Shown: piece after piece, positions 13,001 to 24,379 of the stretch
Layout: the number at the start of each line of letters is the position of its first letter
How positions within the stretch are numbered: position 1 is the stretch's first letter
NCBI GenBank assembly: GCA_014526335.1
Contig: JACTAT010000004.1
Span: forward strand, 3,761,608 to 3,825,607
Origin: Chrysaora quinquecirrha
Lineage: Eukaryota > Cnidaria > Scyphozoa > Semaeostomeae > Pelagiidae
Length of the DNA stretch: 64,000 bases
Direction: 5' to 3'
Position numbers and translations under genes: made by a program
Notes under the pieces: model-generated
Database searches by the model: none
Told to the model about the DNA's origin: nothing
What the model saw: the letters and a program-made list of their open reading frames with translations, nothing else

Positions 13001-16000
13001 TACAACAGCCGTATCATTTAAAAGCTTATAGTTAGCAGAAGTCTGATTGCTTGAATTCATATCGTCTTTGATGTCCTATTGAAGCTAACTTGCAAACTGC
13101 CTGTCTTGAATCAAATGAGTACTAAAAATTTATTTCACCCTATGTAGCTTTGTGTATGGGAAAAAGCCTTAGGAAAACAGAAGGCAATCTGTATAAACTT
13201 AAAGATTCATGAGTTTTAAATGTCTTCTCATTAGAAATGTATTGTATGGTGATCGCTTCTTGTTTGTTCCACTGTTTTCCACTCTAATTTTCTAGAGCTA
13301 CAATGATTACTTTCTAGATCGGCATGCTTTTCGAAGTGAAGCGATAGCTGTGCAATAATCTGGGGCAGTAATTGATTTTAGCTGACAAGAGTGATTCTCG
13401 GCTTTGCTCAATGACACACTTGCCTGAAGGCCTATAGTCTTAGTATATATTTTCCTATTGTATTGAATTGTTGAACAGTGGAACCTGGATAACGGACAAC
13501 GGACACGTGTGAGACACCAATGTTATTGTCCGTTGTAGAGAGGTGTCCGCTGTTTGGAGGTTTGGCTTAACAAAGTAATGACCTTTGAGACAAATGGAGG
13601 TTCCACTGTATCATGCTTTATTGGCTTAGATGATGATTTCGAAAATTATTAGTCGCTCAGGGTAATGATTAAGAAGCATGAATAGATCAACGATTTTCTT
13701 CATGTTGTTAATTCGTTGGGCTCAAATTCTTAAGCCTTGTTTCCATATTTCCTTGCATTGATTCCTATAGCCAATAGTGGCTGTACCAGTGCTGAGACAC
13801 GGCTGTACCAGCGCTGAGACAGTGCTGTGACGGTTATGGCCTTTATAGAATCGGGAAGTTTGAATGATTATAATTTTTAGACTACAAGTGCTAGGACAAT
13901 GAATTCAGTCTAATTCGTACTTAGACTAAATTTTGGATGCCTTTACGATTTCTGCATCAAAAACTTGATATCTTTTGATTTGGAGCATTTAAAATTCTAC
14001 TGAATATCCATATTAAATAACAGTCAAACAAGCAAACTGTAGAATTCATGTCAAAATATATATTTTGATATGAAAATATATAACATACTTCATGTTACGT
14101 TTTTCCACTTACAGTCTCCCAAAAGAGTTGTAGGCCTAACAGTTGAGGATTTTAACCCGCAAAGTCAGGATTGGTTGTGAAGTGCAACTTCAGAGCAATT
14201 TTGAGGGCTGAGATATCCAAAATTCTCATCAACTTTCAGGGCTAGGCAAATGTCTAGTTGCTCATTGAAAAAAATGGTCTTACAAAATATCTAATTGTAA
14301 ATAAAATAGACAATAATTGTTTTTCCTTTTTTTTAATGGATGACTGTGGAAAGAAAATAAAGATAAATTTGGAGAATTGTCTTTGATTCTTGCAACAGAA
14401 AGAAGCTTTCTCTCTATCGAGAGCAATTTTTATTGCTTTATGAAGGAAAACAAGTTTTTTCTCTTCTCTGTTCAACTGTTGTTAGCAATGAATTTAACTT
14501 AAACCTTTTATCCATCTTTCTCTTTCTAGAACCTGAGTTTGCCAAGCTGGATGACATTTCTGGTGACTACATAGAAGCAGTAAAGAATGTTCACTCACAT
14601 GGTGGATACGGATCTGTTGGGTAAGAATATTAATAACTGTTCGTTGGGCGAAAAACCGTACGTTCAACGATGATGCTAAGTAGGCTAAATATTAGACTTA
14701 CCCTAAGTCTAAATCTTTTTCATCCGAACACGAATTCATAACCGAAATGTGACAGCGTTGCGGAGGAGACAGTGAGAAAAGTGAACGGAGATTTAGACTT
14801 ATACTCTTGTGCAGGTCATGAATAATTAATGAGTTTGCTGGAGGTTTGTTGTTTCTGCAAATGCTCAGGAGGTATGATAACAATCATGACCTGCAAAAGA
14901 GTATAAGTCTAAATCTCCGTTCACTTTCTCTTTGTCTCCTCCGCAGCGCCATGATATTTCTGGCATGACTGTGTTCGGATAAGGAAAGATTAAGACTTAG
15001 GGTAAGTCTAACTAAATATAGGAACGAAGTCAGTTTTCCGAGGAGAGCATTATTATAAAAATTATTTGTACCCATTAACCATGTTTGAAGAATGAGATCA
15101 TGCCTAAGAGATCGAAATGAACAGAATAAAGTTGCCACTAATTTTGGCCCTCTCGCGTCTCACTATGATTAACTATTCTAAGGAAATTTGGTCACTGCCT
15201 GAAATTGGGGATATGGGGAAAATTGCCCCGGTTACGCCTTTTCTTGATCTGCTTGGTATTCAGGAAAGTTGATGCGAAATAGGCACAAGGCATGTTATGC
15301 TAAGGTACGTTTAATGAGGGGGAAATGTGCTTGGAAAGGTTCTTTCGCTAAAAGAACGTTGCAACTGTACGATTAGTTACTTTGCTTTTGAGGCAAGAAG
15401 TTTTAGTGCAATAAAAGTTAGAAATTTTGCTAGCGTTGAAAAACTGACTAACACTAGATGATAATTTGAACGAAAATTTTTTAAGTTTGTCAATTTCACA
15501 TTTGATGAAGATGGCACTGTGGAGATCAATGTTGCAATTTCACCTAATTTTGACCTCTGATTACTACGCCCCATAAATTTTTTGGCAAGAACTGTTGTCA
15601 AAAAGCCCCGTTCTGCAGATTGCGAGAGCCTTATGTCTGCATACAGCCTCATAAACTAGACCGAATGCAATGCAGAAAAATTGGCAATACTCTATACGCC
15701 GTTCGTCAATCTCTATACGTACCACACTGACTTTTTTGAGTTGACAAAAGGGGAATCTTGCAATTCATCCTGGCTCAGCTTTATTTGCAATCAATTTTAA
15801 CAATTTTAAGAAAATTGAGAATGTTGCAGTATGGTACTTTCAAATTTTCGCTCAGAAAATTATCACTGCACAAAATCTGAATTTATCACTACACAATTAT
15901 GATTTATCACTGCACAAATTGGTTATCACTGCACGTTAGAATAATTCACATCAAGTTTTACCCCCTCGCCAGCTCTGATTCCTAGTAGATCCAACTTCTT

Positions 16001-19000
16001 TCACCCTTGACAGCCACCTAAACTCCCTTGTTTTTTCTGCGATTATTTAGCATGATTCCTGCTTTGTTTCTTAGTTTCATTGGGTTCCTACTGCTTCCTT
16101 TTGGTTCCCGCATATTCCGCTGATTCCCATTGTTTCCCGCTCATTCCTGACCTGGCCTTATTCCTTGCTCCAGCTTTTATAGATAAATTGCTTTTCTGAT
16201 AGCAAAAATGAAGGTATGATTCATAAATTCATTTGTAAATGTTAATTTTTTTCTAGATATCAGTTTGATTGGAAGATAAAAGAAGCTAAAAAGAATTTAC
16301 TAAGAACACATACAACAGCTGTTAGCGCAAAGATGTTAGCTAACTTAGGAAAGCAGGTAAATACTCCGCTGTACATCTTAATAAAGCTAATGGATCACTC
16401 TCTTCTAAGCGCCATTTAAATGCCAAAGTCTTCAACAACCATTCACCCAACAGTAATTCTGGGTAATATACCTTTTCAAAGAGGTCTTGGTCAGCGCAAA
16501 ATTTTTCTGGAAGATGGCAGACATCTCGAGTAAGGGAATCCTCTCCGCGTGCGTCGTCCGTGATTTCGGTCGCTTTAAGAGGTATTGTGCAGCAAATTTT
16601 TCTTCAAATTCGCAAATAATAGAGGGAAAAGAGAGAAAGGGAATCTGCGACAATAAATGTTGTAAATAACTGCAGAAACTTAGCAACAAGATGCAAGTAA
16701 CTCACAAGAAGGAAAATTCTTGATAAATGCCTCCTTGAGCAGATGAGTGACTCGTTAAAAGATTGTTTCACTTTAACTTCAATAAAACGTGAATGTGAAG
16801 CAAAATTGGCTGCATTGCATCTCGCGTAACGGCCACAGCACAAATCACTGCGCGCGGAGAGGATTTCCCTACTCAAGATTTCTGCAATCTTCCAGAAAAA
16901 TGTGGCGCCGACTGATACCTCTTTGAAAAGGTCTATTGCTGGGTCATTTGAACACGATGGTTTGTCATCCGTCAACCACGTTTCCCATATGTATCGGACT
17001 TGAAGTTACTCGTGGGAAGATACGCATGAGTATCGTATTATTGCCTTTTCAGAAGACTTTACGCAAAAATATCAAGGCTGCGAATGCATTGAAAACCTGT
17101 TGGCAGAAGTCTTTATGACTCTCTGTTTAAAAACGTTAGATAACGAGTTTTAGGCAATGTATCAAAACCAGAGCTCATTATTATCCGTTTTCATCGTTAT
17201 GTTCCGTATTTTTTTTAGCATCTTGATTAGGACATTCTTCTTATCTTTGTATGGAAAATCTGACCAATTGTTTCATCTTTTTTCAAGGAAACATTTACTC
17301 CTTCAAAGTTCTTTTCGATTGATCGAGTTTTCCGAAATGAGAGCTTAGATGCAACACATTTAGCAGAATTCCATCAAATCGAAGGATTGGTTGCAGACTA
17401 CGATTTGAGTCTTGGACATCTTATTGGAATTCTACACCAATTTTTTAAGAAATTAGGTAAGTAAAATACTAAAATAACTTAAATATAGTGCTTTTGCTCC
17501 TGGAGATTTTAGAGAGACAAAACTGATCGCTTCCTTTTTGAAACAGTATTGTAGACACAATTGGCACACTAGTTTCAAATATATAATTTCTATCAATTGC
17601 TATTTACTAGTGGGTTACGGAATTGGTGATAGTAAAGGAGTAGAGAAGCAAGAAGTTGAAAATAGCAGATTAGAATATCCCGGGTTAGTTTTAGATTCCA
17701 CCCAGACAATGTTTTTTAAATGAGGCAAGCAAGCAAGCAATCTTTATTTGTCAATGCAGGTCAGGGGTTCTGGCAGCTATACAACTGATGTGGACCTGCA
17801 GCTTGTGCCACCAGACTGATATTCTAGAACGAATACTCTGGGTACTCATTTACCGACCTCGGAAGGATGGACACCTGAGTTGACTGTAGAGTAGAAAGTT
17901 GTCCCGAGGAGATTCGAACCCACGACCTTGCGATCATGAGCCGAACGCCTTGACCACTCGGCCACACCACCAGGAATCTAAACAGTTGGTACAACTTGTT
18001 AGCCGTTATGGGATTTTCAATCCTCTTTGTCTGCCAAGTGGACTGCGAGCCTTCAAATTCCTCTGAGTCTACATCTTTGACTTCACATAATTTCTCTGTT
18101 AAATAGCTACTTTGTCTAACATTCAAGTGAAGAAAAGTGTCTAATGTAATAGATACTGTATAATCTCATTGCAGATAAATTATTTCGTTATTACTGACTT
18201 TCGGGTGTAGCCTATATTGTTAATTATAACCTGTTGCAATACACCTTTTCAACTAAGAGCCTCGTTTTCAAAATTAACGAAAATTTGTTCGTACAAAAAT
18301 TTTGACCCCAGATTCAGATTGAGCATTTTAGTGTTGACGCCAATTTTTACGATTCTAGTCCTTACGGTGATGTTATAGCGACGAAAAGTTTGAAAATTTA
18401 TAAAGGATTTGACCGTGAAAAATCGCTCGGGGTGAAATTTTACACCCTCAGTCATTCTTCACGGTCAAATCCTTTATAACTTTTCAAATTTTTAATCGCT
18501 ATAAAATGAACATCGTAAGGACTAGAAGCGTAAAAGTGTGCCCAAACACTAAGACGAAGGTGCTGAATTCGAATCTGACATCGAAATGCTTCTGTGACAC
18601 AATTTTACATTTTTTTGAAAACGAGGCCCTTAGTTCGAAAGGTGTATTTGCTTCCAACGTACCAGCTACTGAGGTCCCTTCAAGTGCGTCATAACGAGAT
18701 TTTAACTGGCATATGCTGAATATTAATTTTCAATTTGAACGGTTTTTTTGTGTTTTACTTCAGGTATTGAGAAGTTACGTTTCAAACCAGCTTTCAATCC
18801 ATACACTGAGCCCAGCATGGAAGTTTTTAGCTATCACGAAGGTGTGTACATTGTAACTTAATCTGAAAAATATATCTAAATCATTGCTGTCATTTTAATA
18901 TTGTAATATTAATAAACGTTCTTTTAACGGCTTGATATTGGACTACTATGGTAACTGCAGAATTGGAATGACATGCGCTGGAGTAAAACCCTGGCCGAAC

Positions 19001-20769
19001 GATGCAATATTTGTTGCAACATATGTTGCATGGAGTCGCAAAGGTAGAGTTTTGCATGGAGTCGCACATGTGTTGAGAGAATAGTTTCGTGAATTTATTG
19101 ATAATTATAACGATATCCCTTCAGTATAAATACAAATTAAGTGAATTAAAGATTGACAGCACATGCAACTTTATTCGAAAATATAGCTTAATTCGGTATA
19201 TTACAAATGCTCTGCGTTAAACCATCGAAAAGTAGCTATTTTTATATGGTAGAATATGTTGCTTGCACCAAAACTGGTATTGATTTGCGAAATGTTTCTG
19301 CAAAGTTTTGTCGAGGTATCTTTTCTATTTACAAAGTCATGGAGGTGTCAGTTTTGGAACTTGGCCAATTTTTTAACAGTGTGGAAATGGCGTCATGAAA
19401 TTAAAAACGTGCCAAAACTCACTGATTTCATATGATTAAAAGACATAGCTGCTAGTTCTTCTACAATTTTCTTGTCTTCTCGCTATGCCTGTGCGCTTGC
19501 TTTCATTGATAAAGGGTGGTTTACTCTAATGCTATCTACTTGCAACTTTCTTGATATCCATATTTTCATTTGCAGATATCTTGAATGTAGTAGTTTAAAT
19601 GAAAGACTTTAAGTGCATTTTATGTTGAAGTTTTTAGTAAAAAAAATCTGAACACCTGTTTTCTAGGATTAAAGAAATGGGTAGAAGTTGGAAATTCCGG
19701 AATATTTCGTCCTGAAATGTTGTTACCGATGGGCTTACCTGAAAATGTGTCTGTGATTGCTTGGGGACTATCTCTAGAAAGGTAAGTTAATTTTGCGCAA
19801 TATGGGTAGAGGTAGTTCGATGTATATATCAGGGGATAAATTGAGACTTTTTTGCTATCGTTGCAAGTCATTGGTTTTGTGCTTTATCGCTGTATAGTAC
19901 TAGGCTAACGTAGGCATTGCGACCCAAGTATTACTTTTTGATTTGACAAACCTTCATTTTGCCTTCCTGGACGTATGTTACAGAGACCTGGCAACTCTTC
20001 TCAATCTTCGTTGTGAGTTTGATCTTTCTGGGAATCGAACCCGCGACCATGACAAGTATTCGTAGCCAATAAAACTCGTTCATCGCTTAGCTATTCTCAC
20101 CATAACTTTTCGTTACATTACCAGCAATTCTGCCACTATGTGAATTGGAAATCATTCGAGTTTCCAGTATTTCATGCTGTATTCACCTATTGTTGCCGTT
20201 CATATTGTTGTCTCAGCCAGTAAACAAAACATTCCGTGAAGTGTTTCATAGCCGAATTGTCCAATGCTGGTTTCTGGTTGCTAACTCTTGTACATACAGT
20301 CTAGGCTTTGAATCGATTTAATTTTGACCTGGACCTACTCATCTCATCTAAATTCCTTTGCTCTAAGATCTTCATACTTATTGATGCGATTTGAAAGCAA
20401 ACGAACGGCCTGTCTTTGATTCAATAAAACTTAAAATTGTTAGTACATCCATTTTGTGCCTCATTATGTGCCTATGATCGTTTGAAAACCTTCAATCTGC
20501 AGATTCAGATTCAACAGTGATCTCTTTCATGGATGCATCGCCTACTGAACTATGTTTGGTTTCATCATATTCACAATCCTTGTCACAATCGTCCCATATT
20601 CATAATCACATTCATAATTAGAAGAGATCACTACCGTTTTCCAAAACATTGCGTTTTCCGTTTCAGGCCTACTATGATAAAATACGGGATTTCCAACATC
20701 CGTGATCTTATTGGGCATAAAGTTAACTTGGAAATGGTACAACGTAATCCCGTTTGCAGACTGGAATAA
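7018..20769 (+). CDS. FARSA: Cytosolic phenylalanine--tRNA ligase alpha subunit, ten exons, N-terminal exons not found
   Basis: Exons: 7018-7136, 8785-8877, 9554-9682, 10465-10580, 14530-14620, 16257-16356, 17288-17456, 18764-18841, 19667-19781, 20667-20769 (TAA). They sum to exactly 371 codons with every splice phase consistent. The translation follows animal FARSA closely: SGHLHPL and [10 protein letters not shown] (motif 1 region), the [10 protein letters not shown] block, HGGYGS, motif 2 RVFRNE followed by FHQIEG, the [10 protein letters not shown] block, and motif 3 with GLSLER. The alpha subunit pairs with FARSB in the cytosol to charge tRNA-Phe. Human FARSA has about 508 residues. The exons here begin at the equivalent of residue ~129, and the N-terminal winged-helix, tRNA-binding region is not recognisable anywhere upstream in the window. 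The third intron boundary set leads into a 3.9-kb intron (10581-14529) that carries a whole GPCR gene on the other strand. Other introns hold several small transposons. Confidence 0.93.
7490..7750. repeat. Foldback repeat in a FARSA intron
   Basis: The arm at 7490-7612 is mirrored by 7628-7750 with few mismatches, leaving a loop of about 15 bases. The left-arm sequence also occurs at 34556-34740 inside the element at 34202-34850, so this is probably a rearranged piece of that transposon. No coding content. Confidence 0.8.
8315..8687. mobile_element. TATAAGAAAC-type MITE in a FARSA intron
   Basis: The left end reads TAAGCGTATTTTTTATAAG and the right end is its inverted counterpart (TTTCTTATAAAGAAAATACG). 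Internally the motif TTAGAAAC or TTTTTAGAAA recurs. The ends and internal motif link it to the TATAAG elements at 33186, 36862, 44928, 47355 and 47979. Boundaries are approximate. Confidence 0.6.
10811..10890. repeat. Left copy of an ~80-bp inverted repeat flanking the nested GPCR
   Basis: This segment, centred on the block AAATCAAAAGATATCAAG, recurs in reverse orientation at about 13930-14005, on the other side of the nested GPCR gene and within the same FARSA intron. It may mark ends of a transposon fragment. The remaining sequence between 10581 and 12088 shows no exon. Confidence 0.6.
12089..13060 (-). CDS. Rhodopsin-type G protein-coupled receptor, nested in a FARSA intron
   Basis: Single uninterrupted frame of 323 residues with seven hydrophobic segments at roughly 31-53, 63-89, 103-128, 148-165, 183-207, 234-260 and 273-293. 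Class A landmarks are visible: NxT/NxS-type sites near the N terminus, LNISD in TM2, the ERY form of the DRY motif at 126-128, Trp154 in TM4, CMCP at 250-253 in TM6, and NPFVY at 287-291 in TM7. It should sit in the plasma membrane and signal through G proteins; the ligand is unknown. It lies wholly inside the FARSA intron 10581-14529 on the opposite strand, so it must use its own promoter. An inverted duplicate of the same length is at 35568-36539. Intronless GPCRs of this kind are common in cnidarians, but orthology cannot be assigned by eye. Confidence 0.9.
   Translation of the reverse strand: MNSSNQTSANYKLLNDTAVVTYSCNKKAAGSFAIFLAFIICPVYILMFKILVYRFDLRLPRHKILLSLNISDSIQIGGVALLYVVSFISQAKSSSTGCQVIRKFLDFLVKTTVVSASGSILLLSYERYIACIHCLRLHDIVTDKLVHRALYCIWAVAFISGFMDKTRYEADYSSSFEFTKSTNIIYTIVVLTSSVILTCVQVRLYLLSRKKMKVLPVNNAGAAAEEKEARKAEIKVAIVASAVVGLYVVCMCPTAFYLISVRFETKNDASALKLVPIFFTQLNTVVNPFVYGLGMADTRQQIIIELRKMKTAVVDAINRICNL
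13476..13608. mobile_element. pogo/Tigger-like MITE, copy in duplication 1
   Basis: Ends CAGTGGAACCTGG and GGTTCCACTG are inverted repeats; the interior carries repeated GGACA and TGTCCG words. The right end is followed by TA. It corresponds to 34989-35149 in the inverted duplicate, so it was present before the segment was copied. Confidence 0.7.
14692..15011. mobile_element. 320-bp MITE with 7-bp target duplication
   Basis: Perfect terminal repeat TTAGACTTACCCTAAGTC at the left and its inverse at the right, with inverted similarity continuing for over 100 bases inward. It is flanked by CTAAATA at 14685-14691 and 15012-15018. No coding capacity. It lies in the FARSA intron 14621-16256. The superfamily is uncertain. 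Confidence 0.85.
15838..15945. repeat. Cluster of TATCACTGCACA direct repeats
   Basis: TTATCACTGCACA or a one-base variant occurs four times within about 100 bases. A similar word, TTAGAACTGCACA, is repeated near the right end of the hAT-like element at 45143-45651. It may be the subterminal region of a decayed related element. No matching left end was found. Confidence 0.5.
16471..16931. repeat. Foldback element (461 bp) in a FARSA intron
   Basis: The left end CCTTTTCAAAGAGGT and about 100 bases inward are mirrored at the right end, including the shared words TTTTTCTGGAAGAT and ATCCTCTCCGCG. The two arms have diverged more than those of other foldback elements here, so the insertion looks old. 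I saw no clean target duplication. Confidence 0.75.
17724..17973 (-). mobile_element. tRNA-derived SINE
   Basis: On the minus strand a tRNA-like head carries an A box (TGGCCGAGTGG, 17954-17964) and a B box (GGTTCGAATC, 17911-17920). About 180 bases of unrelated body follow, ending in a GCTT-type tail (17724-17740 on the plus strand). Head, body and simple-repeat tail together are the SINE layout. It is transcribed by RNA polymerase III and moved by a LINE partner. The long tail and body argue against a functional tRNA gene. Confidence 0.8.
18238..18648. repeat. Foldback MITE, about 411 bp, in a FARSA intron
   Basis: AATACACCTTTTC at the left and GAAAGGTGTATT at the right are inverted. Most of the two ~190-base arms pair, meeting near 18430-18460. 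A TGC triplet flanks both sides, which may be a 3-bp target duplication. No coding capacity. Confidence 0.8.
19960..20101 (-). mobile_element. Possible tRNA-derived SINE fragment
   Basis: The minus strand has a good B box (GGTTCGATTCCC near 20032-20043) and, about 50 bases upstream, a weak A-box-like TAGCTAAGCGATG. The sequence cannot be folded by eye into a full tRNA. It lies in the last FARSA intron. A second, weaker tRNA-like patch is at 21425-21490. Confidence 0.4.
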
Positions 20770-22345
20770 AAAAGTATAAACTATAGACATCATTTATTTC
20801 GCCACTAAATAATCTAATTAAAACACCATTGTCAATGGAGAATATTCAGCAATATAGAGAAAGTTGCAAAGTGAAATTTTCATCGGAATTTTTTTCTAAG
20901 TTTAGTTAGCTAGTTGCATCACCTTACGCCGGGGCACTCATTACAGTACTTTCCAACTTTATTGTCTGAATATCGAAGACCAGTTGCTGAACAAGTACTT
21001 TTCTAATAGATTTGTTTTAACGCATATTCTATTTGTTAGTTGATAGCGTTTCTTCTGAACGAAGAAAGCATAGATTAAGCGTCGCCTTGAGAAGCTTGCG
21101 TCGCTTTTTATTCGACATAAAAAAACTGAAAAGACACAAGAGAATTTGCAAGTGGAAACGCATTCGGGTAAGCTGAGTGCTTATTGTTACTTTGCATATG
21201 CCCTGGTTCCATAACAGCCTCCTTTGGGCTTTGCGTTTATTTCGGTAGTTTCGTTCCGAGACTAAAGAACTTCACAATCGCGCACGCTCAATTTCCACAG
21301 TATCGAATCCCTCGAAGGAAGCAGCCTCTTTCGTTGATTGGTGACGCTTGTTCGAGACGTCTGCGAGGGCTAGGGCAGTCGTCGCCCAAAACTACAGAAA
21401 TGGACGCTGTGGAGTCTTTGGGATACTGTGGTATCGTGGTCTAGTCCAACTGGCTCGTGGTTTCAGAAGCTTGCTCGAGTCCCAGCTACGATAGCGTCAC
21501 AGCCAGGGTCGAGGTCTCGATTAGTTAACTTATTACTGATATCCTAGCGACTGGCGCTAAATATACCATTTCACCTCCACCTTTCACTTTCACGCCGGCT
21601 TTTAGGGACTAATTTCGTGTATTTCAATGACAGACATTTTTTATGTTGAAAATCTGTCGCTAACAATGCAAACTTTTGCGCGCTCAGCGTAATTAAAAGA
21701 TCGTTATTTACAGAGAGATTTTACAAATAAGTTAGCATATAGGCCGACACACCTGTCTTCTAACAACAGTTCATTAAACTTTGAGCGAATCTCGTAGTAC
21801 TGTACGCTATTTTGCTCAAATCGACAAAATATTTATGAAGTTATGTGGGTAAAAATCATTAGCTCTTAATAATTTTCCTACGGAGATTTAAAAGTTAAAG
21901 CTTTTACAGTACATTTTGGTTTACACTTGATGAAGTTGATTCAAACCTGGTGAAATTTTAGCTGTGACATCTGTATCTGTGTACAATGGATTTCTTGTAC
22001 AGAATCAACCTATATAAGGTCGAAACTGATCTACCTACATCAGTTACAGTGTGTGGTACCGTGCCTTTGACAAGAATCTTATTGCGTGCAAAATATTGGC
22101 TGATTAGGCTGAATAGCATAAATTCACCGCATCGTATTGGTTTTTTTAAGAAATTTTGTAGATTTCGTCTTTCTTAATTTATCTGCTTCTGCTTCACCAC
22201 TATTTCGAGAATCCAACATGTTGGAACGATAGCAGTGTTCTTTGGTACTAATAAGGAGTTTCAAGAAGTTAGCAGAATCTGGAAGATACAAAGAATTGAT
22301 ATCCAAGACATTGGATGATACCACGGTTGGCATTCAATAGTAAAT
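20770..22345. other. Intergenic stretch between FARSA and the divergent GPCR
   Basis: Possible FARSA poly(A) signals are AATAAA overlapping the stop (20765-20770) and ATTAAA near 20817. A tRNA-like patch lies at 21425-21490. I see no exon or clear transposon end in the remainder. The GPCR promoter presumably lies in its 3' part. Confidence 0.5.
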
Positions 22346-23212
22346 ATGATCGCCAAAGATGTTCCTCTGACTGAATCTTTCAAAGTAACATTTAGCACGT
22401 TAGGTTTAATTACAAATGTAGTATTACTTGCTATACTACGAAAGAAAAATGGCAAGACGATTTTTGATCTTACTATTGCTAGCCTTGCATTTGCAGACTT
22501 TATTTTCGCCTGTTTGATGTTCATTGACGCAGTTATCAAATTCGCAGAGACAGGTCCGTTTACACTTAGTGTACATCGTACAGACTGGTCAGATATGCTT
22601 GCAAACACTGGTCTCATTTGTTCCTTTTTCCATACTGTTTTCATTGCCATTCAACGACTTATTGCAGTGGTATTTCCGTTGAAATGTCGGTTTATTCTAA
22701 CGCGATTCAGATGTAAAGTTGCCATTGCAGTAATGTGGGTTATCTCTATTTTGATTCCGGTGGTTGTTATCGCGGCCCCAACAAGAACAATTGTATTGTT
22801 TTCGAAAAGACTTATCTTACAAATTGCGTTATCATGTGGATTTCTGCTAATATTCCTGTATATTTTCATCTGTTACAAAATAATGAAACGTAAAAGACTG
22901 CCTACTCAAAATGGGCCTAGCCAATCAAGTACGAAAGTAATTATGCATTCACTTGCAGTAACATTAGCATTTGTCATTTGCATATTCCCTGCGTCACTGC
23001 GAGCTGTTTTTCCTGGGATAATCAACGACTATCTGTTCATGGTATTCAAGGACATGTTCATGTCGCTGAATCCATTGGCCGATTCAATTCTCTATTTCTT
23101 TTTCAACTTTTGCAAGGGTAATAAATGTTGTTGCAAACAACAGCCTAAAACAGAGCCAGCTCGCTCAGTTGGCCAAGACAATCCTGGGCATGTCACATCG
23201 GATGGTTTATAA
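22346..23212 (+). CDS. Divergent rhodopsin-type G protein-coupled receptor
   Basis: Single-exon frame of 288 residues with seven hydrophobic segments. Recognisable class A positions: Asn24 (TM1), the SLAFAD motif ending at Asp51 (TM2), QRL at 103-105 in place of DRY followed by IAVVFPLK, Trp131 (TM4), Pro215 (TM6), and in TM7 NPLAD followed by SILY in place of the usual NPxxY. A cysteine cluster at 256-263 just after TM7 is a likely palmitoylation site. The N terminus is very short, with no signal peptide. The sequence is unlike the GPCR pair at 12089 and 35568, so it is a different family. Ligand unknown. Altered DRY and NPxxY motifs suggest an orphan receptor of a lineage-specific expansion. 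Confidence 0.85.
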   Translation: MIAKDVPLTESFKVTFSTLGLITNVVLLAILRKKNGKTIFDLTIASLAFADFIFACLMFIDAVIKFAETGPFTLSVHRTDWSDMLANTGLICSFFHTVFIAIQRLIAVVFPLKCRFILTRFRCKVAIAVMWVISILIPVVVIAAPTRTIVLFSKRLILQIALSCGFLLIFLYIFICYKIMKRKRLPTQNGPSQSSTKVIMHSLAVTLAFVICIFPASLRAVFPGIINDYLFMVFKDMFMSLNPLADSILYFFFNFCKGNKCCCKQQPKTEPARSVGQDNPGHVTSDGL

Positions 23213-23498
23213 AGAAGGGACAACGTGGGGGATATGGCACAGTTGCAACAATACCAAAGCTGGTACATTTCATTGAAACTTTGCACTTTTAGAGCTCATA
23301 TTTTGGAAATCCGGAATTTGCCTTTGAATTTACAACACTATAGTTTTAAAGTTATCTCTATGTTTGACATTTTACCTTAATGTGTGTTATAAATCGGTTA
23401 AAACGACGGAGATGGTTATAAAATACTCGCTTTTAACCCGCTCTCGGAGATAGAATACTGTTTAGATTGTCGTAGGAGCCAAAAGGCAAAAGAAAATA

Positions 23499-23843
23499 CA
23501 GTAGTTATTCGATTTTGCGCCCCTTCGTTGATCCTGACTTCGATTATCCGGTCCGTCAAAAATTTTCAACTAAGAAATCGTTGTTAAACGAATACTCTAT
23601 TTTTCTTTGCACGAACCACCGGAACATCAAAATGTCACGTGGAAATGATGACAAAATGACTCTAAAACCTCGTATAATCTAGTCTACTGAGAATGTTTGG
23701 TTTGAAAAATAAATTTGAAAACTACTCGTGTTAGATTGCAACTGGTTTTTGCTGTGATTATATTCCATTATCCGGAATTTTGGATTGTCCGCACGCTCTA
23801 ATATATCGTGTACCGAGTAGGCCGGATAATCGAATAACTACTG
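23499..23843. mobile_element. pogo/Tigger-like MITE, 345 bp
   Basis: CAGTAGTTATTCGATT at the left is exactly inverted at the right end, and a TA dinucleotide flanks both ends (23497-23498 and 23844-23845). TA duplication with CAGT...ACTG ends is the pogo/Tigger pattern within Tc1/mariner. No coding frame. It lies downstream of the divergent GPCR. Confidence 0.85.
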
Positions 23844-24379
23844 TACCCCGATTATAAGGTCCTTTTTTGTAACGTAACTTTATACAATACATGCTTATGA
23901 CTGCTTATAGTTATAACGTACCAAATGCTACGCTTGTAACGTGCGGAATACCTTCAAGTACGTTATGACGGGGTCACACTGTAATAAAAGCAACAAAATT
24001 GATTATCATGATAATGCAAAGAGCTTTTTGCCTGGCGAGATGAGATCCACATCAGCGTTAAAGCTACCAGAGCCCCGACCTACCTACGTTAACAAGTGGA
24101 AAAGAGTGGCAATCAAGAAAAGGTATCAGTTGCATGTAATCGTATTGGGTAACGTGTTTTTTTTGATAAAAAATTCTTAAATGGACATGTGAGCCCATTT
24201 CTCTGTGTGTCTGTGTGCACCATGTTCGATTGGGGTAAAATCCCTAAAACATACCAGGCTTAATTTGTTGTCGCTTCATCAACAGTTTTATTTCTTATTT
24301 AGTTTTTTATGGGCATTTCAGCAAACAAGACTGATAATAAGACGATCGATTGATTCTATCGCAATTCAGCTGTTTGATC

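Larger units (their letters stand above)
11783..13850. repeat. Segmental duplication, copy 1 (inverted partner at about 34200-36857)
   Basis: Reading this segment in reverse gives the same order as 34850-36857: remains of the TTAA-flanked element (13734-13850), a pogo/Tigger-like MITE (13476-13608), the GPCR gene, and the same downstream sequence. Homology on the GPCR 3' side stops near 11783, which corresponds to the point in copy 2 where the MITE at 36862 begins. Confidence 0.88.

Noticed and set aside
17911..17973. Functional tRNA gene on the minus strand
   Set aside because: A and B boxes are good, but the head is joined to a ~180-base body with a GCTT tail, so it is a SINE, and the acceptor stem does not close.
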